Assembly (NCBI GenBank): GCA_014237715.1
Contig: JAAZZG010000006.1
Span: 62,001-126,000 of the forward strand
Direction: 5' to 3'
Origin: Acidimicrobiales bacterium
Lineage (GTDB): Bacteria > Actinomycetota > Acidimicrobiia > Acidimicrobiales > MedAcidi-G1
Length of the DNA: 64,000 bases
The notes beneath the pieces were generated by a model, which ran no database searches, was not told the DNA's origin, and saw only the letters and a list, made by a program, of their open reading frames with translations. The translations under genes were made by a program, and so were the position numbers. The first letter of the stretch is position 1; every line of letters begins with the position of its first letter. Below, piece by piece: positions 53,393 to 61,798 of the stretch.

Positions 53393-54802
53393 CTACGGCA
53401 GGATGTCGAGGTATTCCTCGACATCCCAGTCGGTGACCGTAGCCATGAAGCGCTCCCACTCATCGCGCTTGTAGTGCTCGAACACCCGGTACATGTCACC
53501 CGGAAGGGCACTCTTGACTACCTCATCCTGGTCGAGAGCCACGAGTGCCTCGCCGAGGTTCATCGGAATCTTCTTGACGTCCTTGCCCTCGTCCATGGCC
53601 TCGTAGATGTTCCGCTCCTCGGGCGGACCAGGATCGAGGTCATTGTCTAGACCGTCCTCCATGGCCTTGATGAGTGCGGCGAAGGTCAGGTACGGGTTCA
53701 CCGCCGAGTCAACCGAGCGGTACTCGAACCGCCCGGGGGCGCTGATGCGCAGGGCGGTCGTACGGTTCTGGAATCCCCAGTCAGCGAAGACCGGTGCCCA
53801 AAAGCCGGTGTCCCAGAGTCGTCGGTACGAGTTCACGGTCGGTGAGCCCAGGCAGGTCAGGGCGTTCAGGTGCTTCATGATCCCACCGATGGCCTGCATG
53901 CCGATAGCACCAGGAATCTGCGGATTGTCTCCTTCGGGCATGAACTTGTTCTCGCCACCCTCGTCGGGCTCTCCGGTCCACAGGGAGATGTTGTGGTGGC
54001 AGCCGTTGGCCGACACGCCCACAAACGGCTTGGGCATGAAGCACGGGAAGGCGCCCATCTCGCGACCGACCTGCTTGCAGATCTGTCGGTAGGTGGTGAG
54101 CCGGTCGGCCGTCAGATCGGCCCGGTCGAAGTTGAAGTTGAGCTCCAACTGGCCCGGAGCGTCCTCGTGGTCACCCTGGATCATGTCTAGGCCCATGGCC
54201 TCGCCGTACTCGACCACCCGGTGGATGAGCGGCTGGAGCTCGGCGAACTGGTCGATGTGGTAGCAGTTCGGCTTGGTGAGACCCTCGACGGTGGGCTTGC
54301 CGTTCTCATCGGCCTTGAGCCACATCATCTCGGGCTCGCAACCGGCCCTCAGGTGGAGGCCGGTCTTGGCCTCAAACTCCTTGTGGATGCGATGGAGGTT
54401 GCCGCGACAGTCCGAGGTGAGGAATGCGCCGGGGTCGACCTCTTCTTCCCGGCCCCGGAACAGGGTGCAGAAGACGCGGGCCGTCTTGGAGTCCCAGGGG
54501 AGCTTGCAAAAGGTGTCGGTCTCGGCGACGCCCACCAGCTCACGTGACTCGGGTCCGTAGCCGATGTACTGGCCGTGGCGGTCGACGAACAGGTTGGCCG
54601 TCGAGCCGTAGACCAACTGGAAACCCTTATTGGCAATGGTGGCGAAGTGCTTGGCTGGAATGCCCTTGCCCATGATCCGGCCAGTCACCGACACGAACTG
54701 GCAGTAGAGGTACTGGATCTCCTCAACCTCGATGCGCCTCTGGATCTCGGCGACCTGCTCGGCACGCCCCGGCGCCTCGATGAACTCCTGGATATCGGTC
54801 AT
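53393..54802 (-). CDS. gmaS: Type III glutamine-synthetase-like enzyme, probably gamma-glutamylmethylamide synthetase
   Basis: The 469-aa enzyme has the glutamine-synthetase fold with HLRAGCEPEMMWL for one metal site, DHEDAPGQLELNFNFDRADLTADRL, GVSANGCHHNISLW and TTALRISAPGRFEYRSVDSAVNPYLTFAALIKA. This is the GlnT/GmaS group; GmaS ligates methylamine to glutamate with ATP. The mgs-like genes directly downstream favour GmaS. ATG 54802 is better spaced from AGGGGG than ATG 54808. It is divergent from tdm across 277 bp. Confidence 0.82.
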   Translation of the reverse strand: MTDIQEFIEAPGRAEQVAEIQRRIEVEEIQYLYCQFVSVTGRIMGKGIPAKHFATIANKGFQLVYGSTANLFVDRHGQYIGYGPESRELVGVAETDTFCKLPWDSKTARVFCTLFRGREEEVDPGAFLTSDCRGNLHRIHKEFEAKTGLHLRAGCEPEMMWLKADENGKPTVEGLTKPNCYHIDQFAELQPLIHRVVEYGEAMGLDMIQGDHEDAPGQLELNFNFDRADLTADRLTTYRQICKQVGREMGAFPCFMPKPFVGVSANGCHHNISLWTGEPDEGGENKFMPEGDNPQIPGAIGMQAIGGIMKHLNALTCLGSPTVNSYRRLWDTGFWAPVFADWGFQNRTTALRISAPGRFEYRSVDSAVNPYLTFAALIKAMEDGLDNDLDPGPPEERNIYEAMDEGKDVKKIPMNLGEALVALDQDEVVKSALPGDMYRVFEHYKRDEWERFMATVTDWDVEEYLDILP

Positions 54803-54808
54803 GGTCAT

Positions 54809-55085
54809 CTCCCCCTGGCGCCCGAGGGCGCATCAATCGTGACGGTTTCGCTGCATCAGCGGCCCCCGGGACCTGTATCCAGCGTCCCAATTTTCCAACC
54901 GGCGTACCATACCAATCAACTACACTCACTGCCAGTGGAATCTGCCGTGTGAGTGGACGACATCCACACACAGGGGCGATTACCTTAGAAACTGCTGGTC
55001 AAACACTATTTTTGTTGTCAAGATCAGGATACGGACCACAGGGGTCGATGCCCAAACGGGGCGGCGGGGCGAAGGGAAACGGGAC
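54809..55085. promoter_or_regulatory. Divergent promoter region between gmaS and tdm
   Basis: This 277-bp gap should hold both promoters. A 14-bp palindrome GCGCCCGAGGGCGC (54818-54831) lies immediately upstream of the gmaS ribosome-binding site and could hide it in an RNA hairpin. An inverted repeat CACTCAC...GTGAGTG lies in the centre, and the tdm side is unusually A+T-rich (around CACTATTTTTGTTGTCAAG). The cupin-XRE regulator at 61.8 kb is a candidate binder. Confidence 0.6.
54818..54831 (-). promoter_or_regulatory. Palindrome next to the gmaS ribosome-binding site
   Basis: GCGCCC-GA-GGGCGC forms a 6-bp GC-only stem two bases upstream of the AGGGGG ribosome-binding site of gmaS. It could serve as a translational switch or as an operator. 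Confidence 0.5.
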
Positions 55086-57443
55086 ATGACGATCACGGTG
55101 TCGGAGAGCCCCCGCCTCCTCATGCCGGGCATGGCCGACTTCGAGCCCGGAATCGAGCGCTACCGAGTGACCGGCGGAGCGGTCACCGCGGTGCTCCTGG
55201 GTGCCGGCGACCGATTGCAGGTCATTGATCCTGAGGGTTGCCAGCCCGTTGAGGTGGCCGCCTTCGACCGCGACGGTCACTCCGATCCGGGCCTACTGGG
55301 CGACCTCCCCCACGGTGCGTCGGGTGCCCCGGCGACGGGCATCGCAGCAATCCTGGCCTCCGACCAGCACGACGCCCGGCGGGTCGCCGACGCGCTGTCC
55401 GGCAAGGGCATCGACCTCGCTGCGGCCACTGCCGTCCACCTGTTCGCTCCCGACTCCCCTGCCGGCCTGGAAGCTTGGCTGACCGCAACGACCGACCTGG
55501 TCTGTGTCATCGGTGTGACCGGCGGGAAGATGCTCCCCCACGAGCAGAACCCGCCGACCGACATCATCACCTTCGTCCACCGCACCGCCCCCCCGGCCCC
55601 GGGCCTCGAGGTGCTCCCCTCGCCGCTGGCCGACCAGAACCAGGACCTCCGAATCAGCGCGGCCACCGCCCGGACCTACGAGGTGAAGGCTGGCGAGTTC
55701 ATCCAGGTCATCGACGTCGAGGGTCGGGAGTGCTCCGACTTCCAGTGCTTCGACGCCGCCCGCCTGGACGGTGGAGTGGAGGCCGCGCTGGACGCCACCA
55801 TCACCCGCAGCCTCATGGGTGCCAGCTACCCCATGCCCGGCCTGTTCGCCAAGTACTACTCGCTGGACTTCCAACCCATGGTGGAGGTCGTCCACGACAC
55901 GGTGGGTCGCCACGACACCTTCAACACGGCCTGCAACCCCAAGTACTACGAGGACATGGGCTACCCGGGCCACGTCAACTGCAGCGAAAACTTCAACCAG
56001 GTCCTGGCCCCCTACAACATCGCTCCCCGCCGCGGCTGGGAGGCCATCAACTTCTTCTACAACACCAACCTGGACGACGCGAATCAGCTCTACTTTGAGG
56101 AACCGTGGTCCCGACCCGGCGACTACGTACTCTTGAAAGCGCTGACCGATCTGGTCTGCGTCTCGTCGGCCTGCCCATGCGACATCGACGCCGCCAACGG
56201 CTGGCAACCCACCGACATCCACGTCCGGGTCTACCCGGCGACCAACACCTTCAAGAAAGCCACGGCCTTCCGCATGTCAACCGATGCCGACCCCGAACTA
56301 ACCAAGGAGACGGGATTCCACGCCCGAACCTCGGAGCTCACTCGCAACTTCACGGAGTACGCGGGCTACTGGTTGGCCAACAGCTACACCAACCACGGCG
56401 CCCTCGACGAGTACTGGGCCACCCGCCAGAAGGCGGGAATCATCGACCTGTCGCCACTACGTAAATACGAGGTCGTGGGCCCCGATGCCGAGCTTCTCCT
56501 CCAGACCTGCGTGACCCGCAACGTCCGCAAGCTGGCCGTCGGCCAGGTCGTCTACACGGCCATGTGCTACGACACCGGAGGCATGATCGATGACGGAACG
56601 ATCTACCGCCTCGCCCAGGACAATTTCCGATGGATCGGCGGCAGTGACTCCAGTGGGCTGTGGCTCCGGAAGCAAGCTCAGGAAATGGGTCTTCACGTCT
56701 GGGTACGCGACGCCACCGACCAGTTGCACAACGTGCAGGTCCAGGGACCACTCAGTCGGGAGATCCTCTCAGAGGTGATCTGGACCCGACCGGACCAGGC
56801 CTCGATCGACGAGTTGGGTTGGTTCCGCCTCTCGACGGCTCGTATCGGCGATGAGCACGGCATACCGATCGTGGTGTCACGCACCGGCTACACCGGTGAG
56901 TTGGGATTCGAGGTGTTCTGCCACCCATCGGACGCTCCGGAGGTGTGGGACGCGATCTGGGCCGTCGGCCACCCAAAGGGCCTTACACCCCTGGGACTCG
57001 AGGCACTCGACATGCTCCGCATCGAGGCCGGTCTGATCTTCGCTGGCTCCGAGTTCAACGACCAGACCACTCCGCTGGAGGCCGGTATCGGCTTCACCGT
57101 GCCCATCAAGACCAAGGAGGACGACTTCATCGGTCGTGACGCCCTGGTTCGCGGCAAGGAACACCCCCAGCGCACCTTGGTCGGCTTGGAACTCTCAGGC
57201 GACGAGCCAGCCGGCCCCGGCAACCCGATCATGATCGCCCGCCAGCAGGTAGGCACGGTCACCAGCGGGACCCGCTCCCCCATTCTGAGAAAGAACATCG
57301 CTCTCGGCTGGATGGCCATCGAACACGCCGAGATTGGGACCGAGGTCGAGGTGGGCCAGATGGACGGCCACCAGAAACGCCTCCCGGCCACCGTGGTGCG
57401 CTTTCCGCACTATGACCCCGACAAGGAACGCGTACGTAGCTAG
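55086..57443 (+). CDS. tdm: Trimethylamine-N-oxide demethylase
   Basis: The 785-aa two-domain enzyme cleaves TMAO to dimethylamine and formaldehyde. The N-terminal DUF1989 half has the paired motifs RLQVIDPEGCQPVEVAAF and FIQVIDVEGRECSDFQCF. It also has conserved cysteines Cys283 (TACNPKYYEDMGYPGHVNCS, with Cys299), Cys363 and Cys365 (SSACPCDID), of which a subset should bind the catalytic zinc. From ~410 a GcvT-like tetrahydrofolate-binding domain follows (GIIDLSPLRKYEVVGPDAELLLQ, GYTGELGFEVF), which can capture formaldehyde. It shares its CTAG stop with the convergent flavoprotein gene. Confidence 0.93.
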   Translation: MTITVSESPRLLMPGMADFEPGIERYRVTGGAVTAVLLGAGDRLQVIDPEGCQPVEVAAFDRDGHSDPGLLGDLPHGASGAPATGIAAILASDQHDARRVADALSGKGIDLAAATAVHLFAPDSPAGLEAWLTATTDLVCVIGVTGGKMLPHEQNPPTDIITFVHRTAPPAPGLEVLPSPLADQNQDLRISAATARTYEVKAGEFIQVIDVEGRECSDFQCFDAARLDGGVEAALDATITRSLMGASYPMPGLFAKYYSLDFQPMVEVVHDTVGRHDTFNTACNPKYYEDMGYPGHVNCSENFNQVLAPYNIAPRRGWEAINFFYNTNLDDANQLYFEEPWSRPGDYVLLKALTDLVCVSSACPCDIDAANGWQPTDIHVRVYPATNTFKKATAFRMSTDADPELTKETGFHARTSELTRNFTEYAGYWLANSYTNHGALDEYWATRQKAGIIDLSPLRKYEVVGPDAELLLQTCVTRNVRKLAVGQVVYTAMCYDTGGMIDDGTIYRLAQDNFRWIGGSDSSGLWLRKQAQEMGLHVWVRDATDQLHNVQVQGPLSREILSEVIWTRPDQASIDELGWFRLSTARIGDEHGIPIVVSRTGYTGELGFEVFCHPSDAPEVWDAIWAVGHPKGLTPLGLEALDMLRIEAGLIFAGSEFNDQTTPLEAGIGFTVPIKTKEDDFIGRDALVRGKEHPQRTLVGLELSGDEPAGPGNPIMIARQQVGTVTSGTRSPILRKNIALGWMAIEHAEIGTEVEVGQMDGHQKRLPATVVRFPHYDPDKERVRS

Positions 57444-58654
57444 TCCCGGAACCGGGCCAGGAACAATTCCCGGTCGGCCTCGGTCGGCCAGTTCCGTCCC
57501 AGGAACAGCCCTGCGGCGAGCTCTCCGAGGGCCGGTGCACACTTGGCGGCGAAGCCGTTTGCCCCGATGGCGCAGGCAACCCGGTGGGACCCGTCGTCCA
57601 CCCAGTCGATGAACGGGAAACCGCTGGGCGTGTAGGTGGTGACGCACGACGTGGTCCTGCGCCCTATGCCACGGAGCCCGGGAAGCAACCCTTCCAGTAT
57701 CTGCTCAAGCCTCACGGCCACTACAGGGTCACCGTCGGTCCGGAACCAAGCAACCAACTCGGCTGCCGTAGCCCGCACATGGTTGTCCTGTGGTGCTCCC
57801 ACCTTGAGAATGTGGCGGCTTCCCGAACCAGGAGGGTGCCCGACAAGATGGTCACGCACGGGAGGCGTCAGGTAGAAGTCGTCAACTGGGTCAGGGAACT
57901 TGCCGATGATGCTGGGCATCCCGGCCAACCTGTCGACCTCGGCAGCATCCAGGTGGACAAGTAACTGGGTGTGCAACGCGTACTCCAGGTCCAAGCCGGC
58001 CGCTGGAGACTTGCCGTACCCGGAGAATGCACCGGTAGCCAGCAGCACGCGGTCGGCGGCGATGACGCCCACGTCGGTGGACACCGAGACCGGGCCGACC
58101 GCTCCCGCGAGGACCGAGTCAACAAGGGCGACCACGTGGGTGGCCCCAGCAGCCACAGCGGCGGCGGTCTCGGAGGCTACGTGGGCCCGGGGGTCCACAC
58201 TGCCCGCCGGTGGTGGCTCCCACAGGGTCTCGCACCCATCAGGGAGCGAGAGGAACCCCATGCTCTCAATTGCTTCGGCTGCACCACGCCGTTGGCAACA
58301 CAGCCCATACCGGACGTCGGCTTCGGCCAGCAGGTCGATACCGGCAGGCGAGTCCACCCAGAGGTGGCCCACAGGGTTGACGGGGTCGATGCCGGTACGG
58401 GCTGCCACTTCCGCGAACTGGCTGACCGACCGATAGCCCAGCCACGCCCGGACCGGATCCGGATCGATGATGCGACTCACCCGGGCGACGTCATGGTGAC
58501 TGCCGAAGACGCCCCCATGAGTCTGTCGATCGGTCGGTTCGGCCTGACCGACGAGCACCACGTCGCAGCCGGCGTCGGCTAGGTGTCTGGCCGCCGATGC
58601 ACCCAGCATGCCGGCACCAACCACCGCCACCTCACAGCGACGCTCCCCCGTCAC
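57440..58654 (-). CDS. Monomeric sarcosine-oxidase-like FAD enzyme
   Basis: The 404-aa flavoprotein has the FAD fold VAVVGAGMLGASAARHLADAGCDV and the C-terminal block TSCVTTYTPSGFPFIDW...IGANGFAAKCAPALGELAAGLFLG. By alignment in mind with Bacillus monomeric sarcosine oxidase, the Cys in TSCVTTYT sits where FAD is covalently attached. It should demethylate a secondary or tertiary amine such as sarcosine, dimethylglycine or N-methylglutamate. The start is GTG 58654 after GGAGAG. Its TAG and the tdm TAG overlap in one CTAG. Confidence 0.83.
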   Translation of the reverse strand: MTGERRCEVAVVGAGMLGASAARHLADAGCDVVLVGQAEPTDRQTHGGVFGSHHDVARVSRIIDPDPVRAWLGYRSVSQFAEVAARTGIDPVNPVGHLWVDSPAGIDLLAEADVRYGLCCQRRGAAEAIESMGFLSLPDGCETLWEPPPAGSVDPRAHVASETAAAVAAGATHVVALVDSVLAGAVGPVSVSTDVGVIAADRVLLATGAFSGYGKSPAAGLDLEYALHTQLLVHLDAAEVDRLAGMPSIIGKFPDPVDDFYLTPPVRDHLVGHPPGSGSRHILKVGAPQDNHVRATAAELVAWFRTDGDPVVAVRLEQILEGLLPGLRGIGRRTTSCVTTYTPSGFPFIDWVDDGSHRVACAIGANGFAAKCAPALGELAAGLFLGRNWPTEADRELFLARFRD

Positions 58655-58717
58655 CGGCTCTCCATCATCGGCCCATCGTCGCTCATGAGAACCTCCGACG
58701 CCAACAAAGCCACCTAT

Positions 58718-59068
58718 CTACGGAGCATTCTCCCGGATATCGGCCAGCATGTTCCAGACCAGAAGGCCGACGGCCACAGAGGCCGCCAACGCGCCAAGCA
58801 GCGGGCCGAGGCTCTGGAGGCCGACTTCATCCTCAAACCACTGACGCCATAGGACAGCAGCGGAGAATCCGGCGGCAAACCAGGCCAAACGGCTACCAAG
58901 TCGGATCATCACGATCGTCACCACTGCGGTGAGGACGATCACCTGACCGTCGCCGACCTGAACGCCCCTCAGCGTGCGGTCGTCCTCGACGGTCCAGGGC
59001 AGGAACGACGAAATGACGACGACGGCGGCGGCCACCTCCGCAACTCGGAGACGCACCGCCGCCGTCAT
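58718..59068 (-). CDS. Small membrane protein of unknown function
   Basis: The 116-aa product is almost entirely membrane segments: VAEVAAAVVVISSFLPWTV, VIVLTAVVTIVMIRLGSRL, LAWFAAGFSAAVLWRQWF and LGPLLGALAASVAVGLLVWNML. It resembles generic actinobacterial four-span proteins, and I cannot assign a function. It follows the micro-protein genes of the amt cluster on the same strand and precedes the sarcosine-oxidase-like gene by 63 bp. Confidence 0.65.
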   Translation of the reverse strand: MTAAVRLRVAEVAAAVVVISSFLPWTVEDDRTLRGVQVGDGQVIVLTAVVTIVMIRLGSRLAWFAAGFSAAVLWRQWFEDEVGLQSLGPLLGALAASVAVGLLVWNMLADIRENAP

Positions 59069-59098
59069 TCGACTGCTTCGCCTACTGCTCGTCAGGGA

Positions 59099-59263
59099 CT
59101 AGCAGGACATCGCCCATGCATCTTCACCGCACGTGGGGCCACTGACGACGTTCACAGCGATGATGACGAACACGATGCACACGAGCGACAGGATCAACAT
59201 CCCACGCTCGTAGGACTTCTTGTGCGTGTGGTTCTCCTGGAACTCAATCTGCTTTCCAGACAT
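59099..59263 (-). CDS. Micro-membrane protein 3 of the amt cluster
   Basis: The 54-aa protein has a charged start (MSGKQIEFQENHTHKKSYER), one membrane span (GMLILSLVCIVFVIIAVNVV) and a tail with two cysteines (SGPTCGEDAWAMSC) probably outside the membrane. ATG 59263 has GGAGGTGAG just upstream and lies one base after the previous stop, so it is very likely translated and coupled. Confidence 0.78.
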   Translation of the reverse strand: MSGKQIEFQENHTHKKSYERGMLILSLVCIVFVIIAVNVVSGPTCGEDAWAMSC

Positions 59264-59264
59264 C

Positions 59265-59483
59265 TCACTCACCTCCCATCGATGTGTCCCGGGCCGCCAG
59301 TCGGCTAGCCGCATGCTTGAGGTTCCTGTCCTCGGTCCTGATCAGGTGGATGAAGCTCAACACGAAGGCTGCGATGCCCAGACCGGTGAGCACAAAGATT
59401 GCACTCTCATTGTCGGCCCAGGTGAAGATCGCACCATTCGCTTCTAGCGCCTCTGTCCAATCGGCGTAGGGAAAGGTATCCAT
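59265..59483 (-). CDS. Micro-membrane protein 2 of the amt cluster
   Basis: The 72-aa protein has an acidic N-terminus (MDTFPYADWTEALEANGAIFTWADNE), one membrane span (SAIFVLTGLGIAAFVLSFIHLI) and a charged tail (RTEDRNLKHAASRLAARDTS). ATG 59483 follows AAAGGAGTG. I know no family for it. It probably forms a set with the genes on either side. Confidence 0.78.
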   Translation of the reverse strand: MDTFPYADWTEALEANGAIFTWADNESAIFVLTGLGIAAFVLSFIHLIRTEDRNLKHAASRLAARDTSMGGE

Positions 59484-59500
59484 ATCGATTCACACTCCTT

Positions 59501-59626
59501 TCAAACTGAACTGTCGATGTCGTTATCTGCCGCCTCACGCAGGGCCCGCGACTTGCGCGTCGCCCAAATGCCCGCCGTCAGCACGACGGCGTACATCAGC
59601 GCAATGGCCCCGATGAGTTCCAGCAT
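59501..59626 (-). CDS. Micro-membrane protein 1 of the amt cluster
   Basis: A 41-aa single-span protein, MLELIGAIALMYAVVLTAGI followed by WATRKSRALREAADNDIDSSV. Its ATG is three bases after the amt stop, with GAGGTTG ahead. Together with the next two genes it makes a chain of tiny membrane proteins directly behind the ammonium transporter. Confidence 0.75.
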   Translation of the reverse strand: MLELIGAIALMYAVVLTAGIWATRKSRALREAADNDIDSSV

Positions 59627-59629
59627 CAA

Positions 59630-61006
59630 TCAACCTCGGATGATCTGACTGGCGGCATGAGCAAGTACCGGCCCGGCTGGCACCTCAGTGCCATCAGCTT
59701 CCACGATGACCTCGGTGGTGCTAGCGAAGTCCGGGTAGAAGTCCCCACCGAACTCGGCGACGTCGAGACCCTCCAACTCCACCTCGGGCGGCACCCGAAG
59801 CAGGTTCGCCTGCTTCAGCAGCCACGAGATGATGTAGCCGGAGAGGAATGCCAGCGGAAGGAGGGCGGCTATGCCGACCAGCTGGCCCAGGATGGTCACG
59901 GTGATCTGGTTCCCAGCGCCCGATGCGGCCGGGTAGCCGCTGGCAAAGACGCCCATGAGCAGGACACCCAGGAAGCCCGTCCAACCGTGGACGGCGACCG
60001 CCCCGACGGCGTCGTCGACCCGCATCTTCTCCTGCTGCCAAGTACCGATCCACACGGCGAACGCCGCGCCCAGCATTGCCAACAGGTAGGTCAGCGAGGG
60101 CGCGTAGACGTCCGCACCGGACGACACGGCGATCACGCCAGCCAGGCCACCGGACAGGGTCCAGAACGGATCACCCTTCGAGCAGATGTAACCGCTCATG
60201 AAGCCACCAGCGAACGCGATCGTGATCGTGAACGTGATGGCACCCAGCGTGGTCGGGTTGTAATAGATGTTGTTCCAACCCGGAGCCTCACCCGGCAACA
60301 CCGCCAGACAAGCCGCGTAGAAGGCATAGAAGGCGGTGAAGATGATCATGAGACCCATGAGGGTCATGTGGAGGTTGTGAGGCTTGAATGCCCTGGCACC
60401 CCCGTTGTCATCAAACGCACCGATCCGCGGCCCCAGATTGAACAACACCCCGAGGGCGAAGAGCCCGGCAATGCCGTGCACCACTCCCGAGGCGGCGAAG
60501 TCGTGGAACCCGAAGTGGATGACCAGCCAGCCGTGCCAGCTCCAGCCCCAGGCAGCGCCGATGATCCACACGAATGCACCAAGGAACACGGTGAGCACCA
60601 GGTAGGCGGTGACCCGGATGCGCTCGATGGTCGCTCCCGACATGATCGAGCCGGTGGTCCAGGAGAACAACAGGAACGCCGCCCAGAAGACGGCCAGCAC
60701 GTGGTCTCCGATGTTCGGGCCCATTAGCTCGCCCCACGGGTTGCCCCATGTGCACTCTGCGCCGTGGACGGCATCGCCGACCGTCGGGATGAAGCCTTCG
60801 GACATGCACAGGTAGGTCCACCACCCGGCGTAGTAGAAGGCCGGCGTAACCACGGCGATGGTCATGATGTTCTTGATCGCCGTCGACATGACGTTCTTTC
60901 GGCGACTTACCCCGGCCTCGTAACACATGAAGCCGACGTGCAGGAACCACATGAAGACCACGGTGACGAAGTAATAGTTCTCGATGAAGAGGTCATCACC
61001 CATCAT
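59630..61006 (-). CDS. amt: Ammonium transporter
   Basis: The 458-aa protein has about eleven membrane spans and the Amt hallmarks: the first pore histidine in HFGFHDFAASGVVHGIAGLFALGVLFNLGPRIG and the second in AVGAVAVHGWTGFLGVLLMGVF, plus the IGAAWGWSWHGWLV periplasmic-site region. It moves ammonium into the cell, or recaptures ammonia released by amine breakdown. The C-terminal tail (EVELEGLDVAEFGGDFYPDF) resembles the PII-responsive tail of Amt proteins. A very strong GGGGAGGTGAGGATC precedes ATG 61006. A tiny leader ORF overlaps its start. Confidence 0.94.
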   Translation of the reverse strand: MMGDDLFIENYYFVTVVFMWFLHVGFMCYEAGVSRRKNVMSTAIKNIMTIAVVTPAFYYAGWWTYLCMSEGFIPTVGDAVHGAECTWGNPWGELMGPNIGDHVLAVFWAAFLLFSWTTGSIMSGATIERIRVTAYLVLTVFLGAFVWIIGAAWGWSWHGWLVIHFGFHDFAASGVVHGIAGLFALGVLFNLGPRIGAFDDNGGARAFKPHNLHMTLMGLMIIFTAFYAFYAACLAVLPGEAPGWNNIYYNPTTLGAITFTITIAFAGGFMSGYICSKGDPFWTLSGGLAGVIAVSSGADVYAPSLTYLLAMLGAAFAVWIGTWQQEKMRVDDAVGAVAVHGWTGFLGVLLMGVFASGYPAASGAGNQITVTILGQLVGIAALLPLAFLSGYIISWLLKQANLLRVPPEVELEGLDVAEFGGDFYPDFASTTEVIVEADGTEVPAGPVLAHAASQIIRG

Positions 61007-61050
61007 TGGATCCTCACCTCCCCACCCAGACTGCGTGCTGACATGGACAT
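61003..61050 (-). CDS. Short leader ORF overlapping the amt start
   Basis: ATG 61050, preceded by GGGGAGGAC, opens a 15-codon frame (MSMSARSLGGEVRIQ) whose TGA lies inside the ATGATG start of amt. The strong ribosome-binding site and the exact overlap suggest translational coupling. The peptide has no obvious regulatory codons. Confidence 0.45.
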   Translation of the reverse strand: MSMSARSLGGEVRIQ

Positions 61051-61105
61051 TCGTCCTCCCCTTGACTGATGGCGCGCCTTACGGCACGGGTCTGACATCG
61101 GGCCG

Positions 61106-61142
61106 ATGACAGTTCCCAACTCCCCCACCCGGGAACTGTCAT
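61106..61142 (-). promoter_or_regulatory. 12-bp inverted repeat in the amt leader
   Basis: ATGACAGTTCCC (61106-61117) and its exact complement (61131-61142) flank a 13-nt C-rich loop, 100 bp upstream of amt. It could be a terminator for the upstream small genes, an attenuator, or an operator. No T-run follows on the minus strand, so simple termination is less likely. The 244-bp gap also has an A/T run (61201-61211). Confidence 0.6.
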
Positions 61143-61250
61143 TCACACCGACCACTGGTATGACGACGGTCACAGTAACAGTGGACGAACACCCGTGCTG
61201 GGAAAAAATTTCCCTCAGAGGAAAGTGAAAGTAGAAGGGATTCCGGCGTA

Positions 61251-61574
61251 TCAGTAGTCGACGTGGACCGCTATGACGTCGCCGGTGCCAGCGTCCACCT
61301 CGACCGCTGTCCTCCGTTCGAACCCGTTCTCGCCGTCAGCAGCCGGGATCCAGAACGTGACCCCCCAAACGGCCCGTGGCGGAAAGCCCTTTTTGCCAAG
61401 TTCGGCATTGGTCTCCTCGGGGACGAAGTCGATCTCAGCACGAGCGATACGAACCGCTTCATCCCCTGAAACGGAAGTTCGACCGAGGCACCCGCCCAGG
61501 TAGCCGCCCACCACGACCACGAACAAGACGATGAACATCTTGGCTGGCAGGGACCACTGCCTAATGGGGGTCAC
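61251..61574 (-). CDS. Small membrane-anchored or lipoprotein-like hypothetical protein
   Basis: The 107-aa protein has an N-terminal hydrophobic segment ending in a possible lipobox (MFIVLFVVVVGGYLGGCLG). A PepSY-like pattern follows: GDEAVRIARAEIDFVP ... AVWGVTFWIPAADGENGFERRTAVEVDAGTGDVIAVHVDY. PepSY-type domains often inhibit proteases or sense ligands. Start and stop overlap the previous gene as ATGA. It precedes amt on the same strand by 244 bp. Confidence 0.68.
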   Translation of the reverse strand: MTPIRQWSLPAKMFIVLFVVVVGGYLGGCLGRTSVSGDEAVRIARAEIDFVPEETNAELGKKGFPPRAVWGVTFWIPAADGENGFERRTAVEVDAGTGDVIAVHVDY

Positions 61575-61783
61575 CGTTCTCTCCGTTCGTTGACTGCAAC
61601 CCAGGCCCTAAGAGCCAGGTAGCCGAGAACATGGGTCATACCGACCACTGAGATCCACCAAAGGGTTAAGCGTCGGTCAAAGCCCTGCTGACGCGCCTCC
61701 CAGAACGTCAGCCCGATGGCGCCAAGCAGTAGCAGTACGAGAAAACCGCTCTGGTGGGCCCCGAGGAGCCAGAGAATGCCCAT
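61571..61783 (-). CDS. Small two- to three-span membrane protein
   Basis: The 70-aa product has membrane spans SGFLVLLLLGAIGLTFWEA and LTLWWISVVGMTHVLGYLALRAW and a charged tail (VNERRER). It sits 15 bp after the cupin-XRE regulator and overlaps the next gene by four bases, so the three form one operon. No family is recognised. Confidence 0.68.
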   Translation of the reverse strand: MGILWLLGAHQSGFLVLLLLGAIGLTFWEARQQGFDRRLTLWWISVVGMTHVLGYLALRAWVAVNERRER

Positions 61784-61798
61784 CGTCTCGACCCGGGC

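Noticed and set aside
55293-56222. A 309-codon minus-strand frame inside tdm
   Set aside because: Antisense shadow of a clearly recognised enzyme.
59657-60727. A 356-codon plus-strand frame opposite amt
   Set aside because: Antisense shadow, rich in Arg, Asp and His; no family resemblance.
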